NCBI RefSeq assembly: GCF_900099805.1
Contig: NZ_FNDR01000001.1
Span: 186,001 to 250,000, forward strand
Origin: Variovorax sp. OV700
GTDB taxonomy: Bacteria > Pseudomonadota > Gammaproteobacteria > Burkholderiales > Burkholderiaceae_C
DNA length: 64,000 nt
Direction: 5' to 3'
The translations under genes were made by a program, and so were the position numbers. Each line of letters starts with the position of its first letter. Position 1 is the first letter of the stretch. This document shows, in pieces, positions 8,514-16,399 of the stretch. Below the pieces are notes generated by a model. The model was not told the DNA's origin and ran no database searches. It was given only the letters and a program-made list of their open reading frames with translations.

Positions 8514-9379
8514 ACCGGCTCCATGCAGCCGTGCTGGTGCTGGCCATGACGGCAACCGCAGCAACCGCGGCCACCGTCGAGCAGCCGCGCGCCTTTGGCC
8601 ACGTGATCGGCGACGTGCTCACGCAGCGCGTGCTGCTCGAGCAGGCCGGCCAACCGTTGCAGCCGGCCGCACTGCCCAGCACGGCGCGAATCGATCTGTG
8701 GCTGGAGCGCAGGCCGTCGCGCATCGAGACCGATACCGAGGGGCGGCGCTGGCTGGCCATCGACTACCAGGTCATCAATGCCCCGCGCGCGCTGACCGCC
8801 ATCTCGTTGCCGGCGCTCAGCATTGCGACCGCATCCGGCCCGGCGCTGGCGCTGCCTGCATGGCCGATCAGCATCGGGCCGCTGACGCCGCTTGAATTGC
8901 TCGGCGAAGGCGACCTGCAGCCACTGCGGCCGGACCGTCCCGTCGCGGCGCTTCCCACCTTTGCCGTCGAGCAGCAGCTGAAGCTCTCGCTTCTTTCGCT
9001 GCTGGCGGTGCTCGCGGCGTGGCTCGGCTGGTGGGCGTGGCGCAACCGGCGCGAAGCGCAGAAGCTTCCATTTGCGAATGCCTGGCGCGAACTGAACCGC
9101 ATCGACGACCCGGCGAGCCCCGAGGCGTGGCGCGTGGTGCACCGCGCGTTGAACAGGAGCGCCGGCCGCGTGGTGCATGGCGCGAGCCTGCCGCAGCTGC
9201 TGGCCGACGCACCCTACCTGCGTCCGCTGCAACCGCGCCTCGAGGATTTCTATCGCGAGTCGACACGGCGTTTCTTCTTTGCCGAAAGCGCTGCCGCCCC
9301 GACCCAGCCGCAAGCCGCCTACCCGCTCAGGCCGCTGTGCCGTGACTTGCGCAATGCGGAAAAGCGCCACAGGCATTGA
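8510..9379 (+). CDS. mxaA: MxaA, membrane-anchored accessory protein
   Basis: 289 residues. A signal peptide (MNRLHAAVLVLAMTATAATA) leads to a periplasmic domain, then one membrane span near 160-180 (LSLLSLLAVLAAWLGWWAW) and a cytoplasmic C-terminal part. This topology and the position in mxaRSACKL fit MxaA, which in calcium-type systems is needed for metal insertion into methanol dehydrogenase. It overlaps mxaS at its start and mxaC at its end, pointing to translational coupling. Confidence 0.85.
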   Translation: MNRLHAAVLVLAMTATAATAATVEQPRAFGHVIGDVLTQRVLLEQAGQPLQPAALPSTARIDLWLERRPSRIETDTEGRRWLAIDYQVINAPRALTAISLPALSIATASGPALALPAWPISIGPLTPLELLGEGDLQPLRPDRPVAALPTFAVEQQLKLSLLSLLAVLAAWLGWWAWRNRREAQKLPFANAWRELNRIDDPASPEAWRVVHRALNRSAGRVVHGASLPQLLADAPYLRPLQPRLEDFYRESTRRFFFAESAAAPTQPQAAYPLRPLCRDLRNAEKRHRH

Positions 9380-9393
9380 CGGCCGCCGGACCC

Positions 9394-10395
9394 ATGCGCT
9401 TCGACCTATCCCACCCCTGGATGCTCGTGCTGCTGCCGCTTGCGCTGCTGCCGCTGCTGCGCAGGCGCAGCGACACGCTGGGCTTTTCGTATCTGGCCTG
9501 GCTGCCGGCCGATCGGGTCGGACGCCTTGTCGGTTTCATGTGGCGCGCCTTTGCGGCCGGCGCCATGGCCTTCACGGTGCTCGGTCTCGCGGGGCCGGGA
9601 CAATCGGGCGCCGTGGTCGAGCGGCCCGGTCGCGGCGCGGAGGTGCTCATTCTCATGGACCGCAGCAGCAGCATGGACGCGACGGTCCACACCAACGGCC
9701 TGCAGACCGCGGGCCGCATGTCGCAAGAGCCCAAGGCCAAGGTCGTGCGCGAACTGCTGAGCGAATTCGTTGCCAAGCGGCCCGACAACCGCTTTGCCTT
9801 CATGACCTTCAGCACGGTACCGATCGCGGTGGTGCCCTTCACGCAGAAGACCGACACCGTGCAGGCCGCGCTCGCCGCCACCGCCATCGGTCGCGGCCTG
9901 CCCGAGACCCGAATGGATGCCGCGCTGCTGGCGGCCATCGAGGAATTCGAAGGCCGCAGCTATTCGGGAAGCCGCGTGATCCTGATCGTCTCGGATGGCG
10001 GCGCTCAGCTGGACGAAGCCACTCGGCAGCGCGTCCACGCCGGCCTCGCGCGGGAGAAGATCGGCCTGTACTGGATCTACGTGCGCAGCGGCCCGAACTC
10101 GCCCAACCTCAACACCGAGACGGTGTCGGCCTACGGCCTCGGCGAAGAACTGGCGCTGCACCAGTTCTTCAAGACGCTGACCACGCCCTACCGGCTCTAC
10201 CAGGTCGACGATTCCAATGCCATGGCGGCAGCCATGGCCGAGATCGACCGGCAGCAGAATTTTCCGCTGACCATTCATGAGCGGGTGCCGCGGCAGGGCC
10301 ATGGCGCGGCGTTTTATGTGGCGGCGATGCTGTGCTGCGCGGGCCTGCTCGCCTGCCGCGCGGTACAGCTGCAGAGCTGGCGGAAAAATACATGA
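9394..10395 (+). CDS. mxaC: MxaC, membrane-bound vWA protein
   Basis: 333 residues from ATG 9394; a TTG at 9376 overlapping the mxaA stop would add six residues and is an equally possible coupled start. An N-terminal membrane helix (WMLVLLPLALLPLL) and a second near 55-75 precede a vWA domain with an intact metal site (ILMDRSSSMD, DxSxS) and VILIVSDGG; a last helix (AAFYVAAMLCCAGLLACRAV) lies close to the C-terminus. BatA-like architecture and context match MxaC, required for methanol dehydrogenase activation. Confidence 0.87.
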   Translation: MRFDLSHPWMLVLLPLALLPLLRRRSDTLGFSYLAWLPADRVGRLVGFMWRAFAAGAMAFTVLGLAGPGQSGAVVERPGRGAEVLILMDRSSSMDATVHTNGLQTAGRMSQEPKAKVVRELLSEFVAKRPDNRFAFMTFSTVPIAVVPFTQKTDTVQAALAATAIGRGLPETRMDAALLAAIEEFEGRSYSGSRVILIVSDGGAQLDEATRQRVHAGLAREKIGLYWIYVRSGPNSPNLNTETVSAYGLGEELALHQFFKTLTTPYRLYQVDDSNAMAAAMAEIDRQQNFPLTIHERVPRQGHGAAFYVAAMLCCAGLLACRAVQLQSWRKNT

Positions 10396-10943
10396 AACGA
10401 CGTACGGTTCACCTGGTCTTTGGCGTCGTGAGCCTGTGCTGCGCTGGCGTGGCGCTGGAGCGTGGGCTGCGCCTGCGCCAGACAATGGGCCTGAACGCAG
10501 AGATCGCCCGCATCGCTGCCGCGCCGGTCGGCAAGGACGCGACGCCCGCGCCCGTCTCGGCGCCGCGCCAGCTGCAATTGGCCCAGGCGCTGGCGCTGTC
10601 CAAGGCCGGCGCGCACGACGCCGCGCTCAAGGGCTTTGCGCCCCTGATCCAGAGCGGTGAACGCGACCCCGTCGCGCAGCAGGCGCTGTTCAACCTGGGC
10701 AACATGTACCTGCGCCAAGGCATGGCGCAAGAGGCCGGCGCACTGCCCCTATTCGAACTGGGGAAGCAGCGGCTGCGCGACCTGCTGCGCGCCGCGCCGC
10801 AGGACTGGGATGCGCGCTACAACCTGGAGCGCGCGCTGCGGCTCGCGCCCGAGGACCATGAGGCCTTCTCGGCTGAGCAGCAGCCCGCGCACGAGCAGCG
10901 CCGAGTCCGTGTTCCGGGCTTCGTTGCGGGAGACCTGCCGTGA
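10392..10943 (+). CDS. mxaK: MxaK, TPR-like accessory protein
   Basis: 183 residues from ATG 10392, overlapping the mxaC stop by four bases. One N-terminal membrane anchor (VHLVFGVVSLCCAGVALERG) is followed by helical repeat sequence resembling tetratricopeptide units (LAQALALSKAGAHDAALKGF, ALFNLGNMYLRQGMAQEAG). BatB/BatC-like clusters also contain TPR partners of vWA proteins. Assignment as MxaK rests mainly on order between mxaC and mxaL. It runs into mxaL by a GTGA overlap. Confidence 0.82.
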   Translation: MKRRTVHLVFGVVSLCCAGVALERGLRLRQTMGLNAEIARIAAAPVGKDATPAPVSAPRQLQLAQALALSKAGAHDAALKGFAPLIQSGERDPVAQQALFNLGNMYLRQGMAQEAGALPLFELGKQRLRDLLRAAPQDWDARYNLERALRLAPEDHEAFSAEQQPAHEQRRVRVPGFVAGDLP

Positions 10944-11932
10944 GACTCTCATTGCGGCAATGGCTATCCACCGCGCGGCGCTTTGCCGGCAGCAGCGGAA
11001 ACGGGCCGCTCGTGCTGGCCCTGCTGCTGCTGGCGCTCGCCGTCTGGCCTCCGCGCGTGCAGCTGCAGCGCCCGGTGTTCAACTGGCAGGTGAGTTTCGA
11101 CATCACGCAAAGCATGAACGTCGAAGACGTGGAGCTCAACCACGCGGCCGTCAGCCGGCTGACCTTGGCCCGCGCGGCCATGCGCGACGTGCTGGGTGCG
11201 CTGCCCTGCGGCTCCAAGGTGGGCTGGAGCGTGTTTGCGGACTACCGCTCAGTGGTGATCCTCACGCCGATCGAAGTCTGCAGCCACTACGAAGAGCTGC
11301 TGGCCTCGCTCGAACGCATCGACGGCCGCATGCGCTGGGCCAACGCCAGCAACGTCAGCAAGGGCGTGACCTGGGCGGTGCGCGGCGCCCGCAGCATCGG
11401 GCCGGACACCAGCTTCGTCTTCATCAGCGACGGGCAGGAATCGCCGCCGCTGCGCATCAACGAGACACCGCCTATGACCGACATCAAGCCCGGCGAGGTG
11501 AAGGGGTGGCTGATCGGCGTAGGGGGCGACGTGCCGGTGCCCATTCCCAAGACTGGCAGCAACGGCGAGCCGGCGGGCTACTGGCGTGCCGATGAGGTGG
11601 TGCAAGGCTCGGCCATGGGCGGCACGCTGAATCACGAGCATCTTTCAGAGCTCAGGCAAGACCACCTGCGGTCGCTGGCCGAGCTGATGGGTGTGAACTA
11701 CCGGCGTCTGAACAAGCCGGATGCGCTGATGACGGCCATGCTCGATAGCCGCTACGCGCAACAGGTGCCGGCGGACGCCGACCTGCGGTGGATTCCTGCG
11801 CTGCTGGCGCTGCTGCTGCTGGTGTGGCGGTTCGCGCCGGATCTGGGCTGGCTGCGCGAGCGGCGGCCGGCGAAGCGCGAAAAGAAAGCAATCGCCAGCG
11901 TGCAGCCGCGCGGACTCACGCGTCCGGCGTGA
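10940..11932 (+). CDS. mxaL: MxaL, membrane-bound vWA protein
   Basis: 330 residues, starting with GTG 10940 that overlaps the mxaK stop. Membrane helix at about 23-40 (GPLVLALLLLALAVWP), a vWA domain with a less canonical metal loop (FDITQSMNVED) and SFVFISDGQESPP, and a C-terminal helix (RWIPALLALLLLVWRFAP). Last gene of the xoxF-to-mxaL run. Its end overlaps the end of the convergent pqqE by 17 bases, leaving no room for a classical terminator between them. Confidence 0.86.
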   Translation: MRLSLRQWLSTARRFAGSSGNGPLVLALLLLALAVWPPRVQLQRPVFNWQVSFDITQSMNVEDVELNHAAVSRLTLARAAMRDVLGALPCGSKVGWSVFADYRSVVILTPIEVCSHYEELLASLERIDGRMRWANASNVSKGVTWAVRGARSIGPDTSFVFISDGQESPPLRINETPPMTDIKPGEVKGWLIGVGGDVPVPIPKTGSNGEPAGYWRADEVVQGSAMGGTLNHEHLSELRQDHLRSLAELMGVNYRRLNKPDALMTAMLDSRYAQQVPADADLRWIPALLALLLLVWRFAPDLGWLRERRPAKREKKAIASVQPRGLTRPA

Positions 11933-13067
11933 CGAGCGCGGCCGAGAGCCGCCGTGAATTGGCCGGATCGCGGAATACCAGCGGATGCTCGGTGGGCGCC
12001 GCCGGGTCGCGCGCGGCTGCGCGCTCCACCGCTTCCACCACGCGGTGGTGGTCCGGGCTCTTCGCGCACACCGGGTCGGCGGCGGCCGCATCCTGCGCCA
12101 ACAGGTACGCCTGGCAGCGGCAGCCGCCCAGGTCCTGCTCGCGCTGGTCGCAGCTCGCGCAAGGCTCCTTCATCCAGCCGGTGCCGCGATAGCGGTTGAA
12201 GCCTTCCGAGTCGAACCAGATCTCGCGCAGGCTGTGCGCCTTCACGCTCGGAAACTCGAGCCCCGGCAGCATCTTGGCGGTGTGGCAAGGCAGCGCAGTA
12301 CCGTCCGGCGCCACGGTGAGGAACATGCTGCCCCAGCCGTTGACGCATTTCTTGGCCTTGCCCTCGTGGTAGTCGGGCGCGACGAAGAAGATGCGCATGC
12401 GTTCGCCCAGCCGTTTGCGCCAGGCGTCGGTCACCTCCTCGGCGTGGCGAAGCTGCTCGTGCGTGGGCAGCAGCTGGTCGCGGTTGACGAAGGCCCACGA
12501 GTAGTACTGCGTGTTGGCCAGCTCGAGGTACTCGGCGCCCATCTCGTGCGCCATCTCGATGATGCGGTCGATGTGGTCGATGTTCATGCGGTGGATCACC
12601 ACGTTCAGCACCATCGGCCAGCCCTGGTCCTTGATGATCTTCGCGACCTTGTTCTTCAGCTCGAAGGTCTTGGTGTGCGAGAGAAAGTCGTTCATCTCGC
12701 GCGTGGAGTCCTGGAACGACAGCTGCACGTGGTCCAGACCCGCGGCCTTGAGCGCGGCGGCACGCTGAGCGGTGAGGCCGACGCCGGAGGTCAGCAGGTT
12801 GGTGTAGTAGCCCAGCCGCGCCGCCTCGGCGATGATGACTTCGAGATCGTCGCGCAAGAGCGGCTCGCCGCCCGAGAGGCCGCATTGCACGGCGCCAAGC
12901 TCGCGGCCCTCGCGCAGCACGCGCAGCCAATCGTCGGTGCTGAGCTCGTCCTCCTGCCGGGCAAAGTCGACGGGGTTGAAGCAGAACACGCAATGCAGCG
13001 GACAGCGGTAGGTGAGCTCGGCCAGCAGCCAGAGCGGGGGTCCGGGGCGGGGTGCCGCGGTGGTCAT
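11916..13067 (-). CDS. pqqE: PQQ synthesis radical SAM enzyme PqqE
   Basis: 383 residues. Radical SAM cysteines C22, C26 and C29 (RCPLHCVFC) and a C-terminal SPASM-type cysteine set (CASCDQREQDLGGCRCQAY) are present. PqqE forms the carbon-carbon bond between the Glu and Tyr side chains of PqqA, using PqqD as peptide chaperone. The ATG at 13067 overlaps the pqqD stop, so pqqD and pqqE are coupled. Length and motifs are normal. Confidence 0.96.
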   Translation of the reverse strand: MTTAAPRPGPPLWLLAELTYRCPLHCVFCFNPVDFARQEDELSTDDWLRVLREGRELGAVQCGLSGGEPLLRDDLEVIIAEAARLGYYTNLLTSGVGLTAQRAAALKAAGLDHVQLSFQDSTREMNDFLSHTKTFELKNKVAKIIKDQGWPMVLNVVIHRMNIDHIDRIIEMAHEMGAEYLELANTQYYSWAFVNRDQLLPTHEQLRHAEEVTDAWRKRLGERMRIFFVAPDYHEGKAKKCVNGWGSMFLTVAPDGTALPCHTAKMLPGLEFPSVKAHSLREIWFDSEGFNRYRGTGWMKEPCASCDQREQDLGGCRCQAYLLAQDAAAADPVCAKSPDHHRVVEAVERAAARDPAAPTEHPLVFRDPANSRRLSAALVTPDA

Positions 13068-13357
13068 GCGGCGTCCCACCGCAGCCAGTTCTGCTGCGCC
13101 GCCATTTCGACGAAGCCGCGCACCTCGGGTTCGAGCCCGGTGGTGTCGAAGGCTTGTTCCAGGTCGGCCACGATCTGCGCCACGCTGCGCTCGCCGTCGC
13201 AGCGCTTCATGATCTCGCCCGCGCTGCCGTTGAGCCGCACCATGCCTTCGGGATAAAGCAGCACATGGCATTCCTGCGCCGGCTCCCATTGCAGGCGAAA
13301 GCCGGGACCGACGCGGGGTTTGCTCTCGGCGGTGAGCATGGTCTTGCTCGCTGTCAT
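13064..13357 (-). CDS. pqqD: PqqA-binding chaperone PqqD
   Basis: 97 residues with the usual RRE (RiPP recognition element) fold pattern ([23 protein letters not shown]). It presents the PqqA precursor peptide to PqqE. It starts at ATG 13357 and overlaps both neighbours by four bases, in the order pqqC-pqqD-pqqE. Nothing unusual in length or sequence is visible. Confidence 0.94.
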   Translation of the reverse strand: MTASKTMLTAESKPRVGPGFRLQWEPAQECHVLLYPEGMVRLNGSAGEIMKRCDGERSVAQIVADLEQAFDTTGLEPEVRGFVEMAAQQNWLRWDAA

Positions 13358-14118
13358 GCGCCGCTCACGCCGTAGCGCGTGGCCATTGCGTCGTTCATGG
13401 CCCAAAGGATGTCGAGCTTGAACTGCAGCACTTCCAGCGCGCGCTCCTGCAGCGCACGGGTGTCGAAGTGGTCGAGCGTGATGGCCAGGCCCTGCTCCAC
13501 GTCGCGCCGCGCCTGGCTCACGCGGTTGCGAAAGTAGGTCAGGCCGCCCGTCTCGATCCAGCCGTAGTACTCCGGCCAAGTGGCCAGGCGCTGCTTGTGG
13601 ATTTCTGGCGCGAAGAGTTCGGTGAGCGAGGAGCACACCGCCTCCTGCCATGGCGCACGGCGCGCAAAGTTCACGTAGGCATCGACCGCGAAGCGCATGG
13701 CCGGCACCACGTGGCGCAGGTCGAGCACCTCTTCGCGCGAGAGGCCCACGGCCTCGGCCAGGCGCAGCCACGCTTCGATGCCGCCTTCGTCCTTGATTCC
13801 GCCGAGCTCGAAGCCGTCGTGGTCGAGGATGCGCTGCACCCACCCGCGCCGCACCGCGGGATCGGGGCAGTTCGAGATCACCGCGCCGTCCTTGATGGGG
13901 ATCGCGATCTGGTAATAGAAGCGGTTTGCCACCCAGCCGCGGATCTGCTCAGGCGTAGCCCGGCCGCTGTTGAGCATGACGTTGAACGGATGGTGGATGT
14001 GATAGCTGCGGCCGCGCTCCCGCAGCTTGGCTTCGAACTCTTCACGGCTCCATGCCGGCGCTGATTTGTCGCTGCCCGCGGCCGTGCGAAATGGGTCCTG
14101 GATTCTGTCGGCGTGCAT
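13354..14118 (-). CDS. pqqC: Pyrroloquinoline-quinone synthase PqqC
   Basis: 254 residues from ATG 14118; a TTG at 14142 would add eight residues but lies one base short of the pqqB stop and looks weaker. PqqC carries out the last ring closure and eight-electron oxidation of PQQ synthesis. Family segments seen include [30 protein letters not shown] and DHDGF. It belongs to the TenA-like helical fold and needs no metal. Cytoplasmic. Confidence 0.95.
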   Translation of the reverse strand: MHADRIQDPFRTAAGSDKSAPAWSREEFEAKLRERGRSYHIHHPFNVMLNSGRATPEQIRGWVANRFYYQIAIPIKDGAVISNCPDPAVRRGWVQRILDHDGFELGGIKDEGGIEAWLRLAEAVGLSREEVLDLRHVVPAMRFAVDAYVNFARRAPWQEAVCSSLTELFAPEIHKQRLATWPEYYGWIETGGLTYFRNRVSQARRDVEQGLAITLDHFDTRALQERALEVLQFKLDILWAMNDAMATRYGVSGA

Positions 14119-14142
14119 GGTGTCGCGCTGGAGCGCTATCAA

Positions 14143-15066
14143 TCAGAGTTGAATGGTCATTCCGTCTTCGCACGGTTCGATGCCTGCGCGCCTGAGCGCC
14201 GCGTGCTCTTCGGAATCTTCGTCGAGGATCGGGTTGGTGTTGTTGATATGGATCAGCATGCGCCGTTGGGTGGTCGGCGGCAACCGGGACAACCACTCGA
14301 TCATTCCGCCCTCGCCCGACTGCGGCAGGTGGCCGATCTCTCGAGCATGCTTGCCGCTGACGCCAAGGCGCACCATCTCGTCGTCGGTCCAGAAGGTGCC
14401 GTCGACCATGACCGCATCAGCATTGGCCATGGCGTCGAACACGGGCGGCGTGATGGCGCCGAGGCCCGGCGCATAGAACAGGCTCTTGCCGCTCTTGCGG
14501 TCGAAGATCGTCACGCCGATGTTGTCGCCCTCCACCTGCTGCTCGCGGTGCGGCGAATACGGCGCGGCCTTGCCGGTCAGCGCCATCGCGCGAAAGCTCA
14601 GGTCGGGCACGCCGGGCACTTCGAACGCGCTGCCGTCGAGTGCAATCGGATGGCGTGCCACGCCGCAATAGTGCGAGAGCACGCGCAGCACGGGATTACC
14701 CTGACTCAGGTCTTCAGCGACGGGGTCTGTGCACCACAGCGGGAGCGGCGTGCCGCGCTCGCGCAGCATGAAGAGGCCGGTGGCATGGTCGATCTGTCCA
14801 TCGATCAGCACCACGCCGGCAATTGCGGTGTCGCGCATCTTGCGCGCCGGCTGCAGCACCGGGCTGCTGCGGATCTGCTCCAGGATGTCGGGCGAGGCGT
14901 TGAACAGCACGCCGTCGGTGCTGTCGTCGGGCCGCACGAATATGGAGGACTGCGTGCGCGGCTTGGCGCGCACCGTGCCCGCGCGCACACCGGCGCAATT
15001 GGGGCAGTTGCAGTTCCATTGCGGAAAGCCGCCGCCGGCGGCCGAGCCCAATACGGTGATGCGCAT
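14143..15066 (-). CDS. pqqB: PQQ synthesis protein PqqB (metallo-hydrolase fold)
   Basis: 307 residues from ATG 15066, which begins the typical MRITVLGSAAGGGFPQWNCNC N-terminus with its CNC zinc-associated motif. The beta-lactamase-like metal site appears as LIDGQIDHATGL, MVDGTFW and LIHINNTNPI. In other bacteria PqqB is an iron-dependent hydroxylase acting on the cross-linked Glu-Tyr intermediate. It lies 78 bases after the end of pqqA. Confidence 0.95.
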   Translation of the reverse strand: MRITVLGSAAGGGFPQWNCNCPNCAGVRAGTVRAKPRTQSSIFVRPDDSTDGVLFNASPDILEQIRSSPVLQPARKMRDTAIAGVVLIDGQIDHATGLFMLRERGTPLPLWCTDPVAEDLSQGNPVLRVLSHYCGVARHPIALDGSAFEVPGVPDLSFRAMALTGKAAPYSPHREQQVEGDNIGVTIFDRKSGKSLFYAPGLGAITPPVFDAMANADAVMVDGTFWTDDEMVRLGVSGKHAREIGHLPQSGEGGMIEWLSRLPPTTQRRMLIHINNTNPILDEDSEEHAALRRAGIEPCEDGMTIQL

Positions 15067-15144
15067 CGAAGAAAAAAGATGGAGGAAGAAGTTCGAAACA
15101 ACCCGCCCCGGGGTTAGCGGGACGGGTTGTGACGAGGCGCGCAA

Positions 15145-15219
15145 TCAGCGTGCGCTGACGTACATCGTGATCTCGAAACCGAAGCGAAGATCAGTTGCCG
15201 TCGGGGTTTCCCATTTCAT
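15145..15219 (-). CDS. pqqA: PQQ precursor peptide PqqA
   Basis: A 24-residue peptide, MKWETPTATDLRFGFEITMY followed by VSAR. The two residues that become PQQ, Glu16 and Tyr20 in the pattern E-x3-Y, are present, and the length matches known PqqA peptides. A ribosome site (GCAGGAGACAC) sits just upstream of ATG 15219. It is the first gene of pqqABCDE; precursor peptides are generally made in excess over the downstream enzymes. Confidence 0.96.
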   Translation of the reverse strand: MKWETPTATDLRFGFEITMYVSAR

Positions 15220-15323
15220 GTAGTGTCTCCTGCAGAGGTTGCACAGCGCCACGCGGCGGCTGCGGGAACTTCGTACGCTCCAGCACGCATATTGAACCCA
15301 TGAACCACCAAGACCTAGCCGTG

Positions 15324-15349
15324 AAATCATGAATGGGACTTCATGATTT
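15324..15349. promoter_or_regulatory. Perfect inverted repeat between pqqA and the divergent peptidase-moxYX operon
   Basis: AAATCATGAA, six bases (TGGGAC), then TTCATGATTT: two perfect 10-base arms. A further CATGAAT follows at 15351-15357. It lies 105 bases upstream of the pqqA ATG and 33 bases upstream of the peptidase ATG at 15383, so one site could control both directions. The shape suits a dimeric response regulator such as the NarL-type protein encoded at the end of the divergent operon; that link is inference. Confidence 0.6.
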
Positions 15350-15382
15350 TCATGAATAGCGGCCGTGGGGTCACCGCGTACC

Positions 15383-16399
15383 ATGGCCCCCGTGCTTCCT
15401 ACCGGCCTGTACCCCGAATCTCCGCCCTGGCGAACCCATGCATTGGCGGTCTCGCACGGGCACGTGCTGCATGTAGAAGAAAGTGGTGATCCGGCGGGCA
15501 TCTGCGCCGTGGTGCTGCATGGCGGGCCCGGATCGGGCAGCTCGCCGCTGCTGCGCCGCTTCTTCGATCCCGCGCGATATCGCGTGATCGCCATCGACCA
15601 GCGGGGCGCTGGCCGGAGCCGACCGCGCGGCGAGACGGCGCACAACAGCACGGCCGATCTTCTGGACGATCTGCGGCATGTGCGCGAACAGCTCGAAGTG
15701 CCGCGCTGGCTCGTGGCCGGCGGCTCGTGGGGTGCGACGCTGGCGCTCGCCTACGCGGCATTCGAACCACGGGCAGTGGCGGCCCTGCTGCTGCGCGCGG
15801 TGTTCCTTCCGCGGGTCGAAGATATCGAGGCTTTCTTCCAGGACAGGGCCGGCCGCGCGCCGGCCGCATGGGCGCGTTTCGCGTCCGTGGCGCCGGCCGG
15901 CCAGCGCCACGACATGCTGGGCTTCCTGGCTCGCGGGCTGTCGAACGCATCGTCCGGCGATGGGGACCTGCCCCGGCGGCTCGCGCTTGCCTGGTGGCGC
16001 TGGGAGCAGACGCTGGCGCGCGGCGAGGCCACGCCAGGCGACGAGCCGGCGCCCACCATCGACGCCGAACTCGACCGCGCCACGCTCGACGCACTGGTCG
16101 ACCGCTATCGCGTGCAGAGCCACTACCTTCAGCACCGCTGCTGGCTCGATGCGCCTCCGCTGCTCGATCGCCTCGGCGCGCTGCCGCAGGTGCCGACCCT
16201 GCTGCTGCATTCGCGCGACGACGGCATCTGCCGCCCCCAAGGTGCAGAGGCCGTGCACGGCCGCATTCCGCACAGCCAACTGCGTTGGGTCGACGGCGCA
16301 GGACACGACCCCTCGCATCCGGCCATGGCCACCGCGATGGTCGCCGCACTCGACAGCTACGCGCTGCTCGGCCACTTCGGCGACGGACGGGCGCCATGA
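15383..16399 (+). CDS. Prolyl-aminopeptidase-like alpha/beta hydrolase (S33)
   Basis: 338 residues from ATG 15383 (an in-frame GTG at 15365 is possible). It has the oxyanion segment HGGPGSG at 46-52, the conserved DQRGAGRS, the nucleophile motif GGSWGA with Ser115, an Asp in LLHSRDDGIC and a His in DGAGHDP, the set expected of prolyl iminopeptidases. These release N-terminal proline from peptides in the cytoplasm. It is divergent from pqqA and its stop overlaps the start of the sensor kinase. A role in trimming PqqA-derived peptide is an attractive inference because no pqqF protease is in the window. Confidence 0.85.
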   Translation: MAPVLPTGLYPESPPWRTHALAVSHGHVLHVEESGDPAGICAVVLHGGPGSGSSPLLRRFFDPARYRVIAIDQRGAGRSRPRGETAHNSTADLLDDLRHVREQLEVPRWLVAGGSWGATLALAYAAFEPRAVAALLLRAVFLPRVEDIEAFFQDRAGRAPAAWARFASVAPAGQRHDMLGFLARGLSNASSGDGDLPRRLALAWWRWEQTLARGEATPGDEPAPTIDAELDRATLDALVDRYRVQSHYLQHRCWLDAPPLLDRLGALPQVPTLLLHSRDDGICRPQGAEAVHGRIPHSQLRWVDGAGHDPSHPAMATAMVAALDSYALLGHFGDGRAP

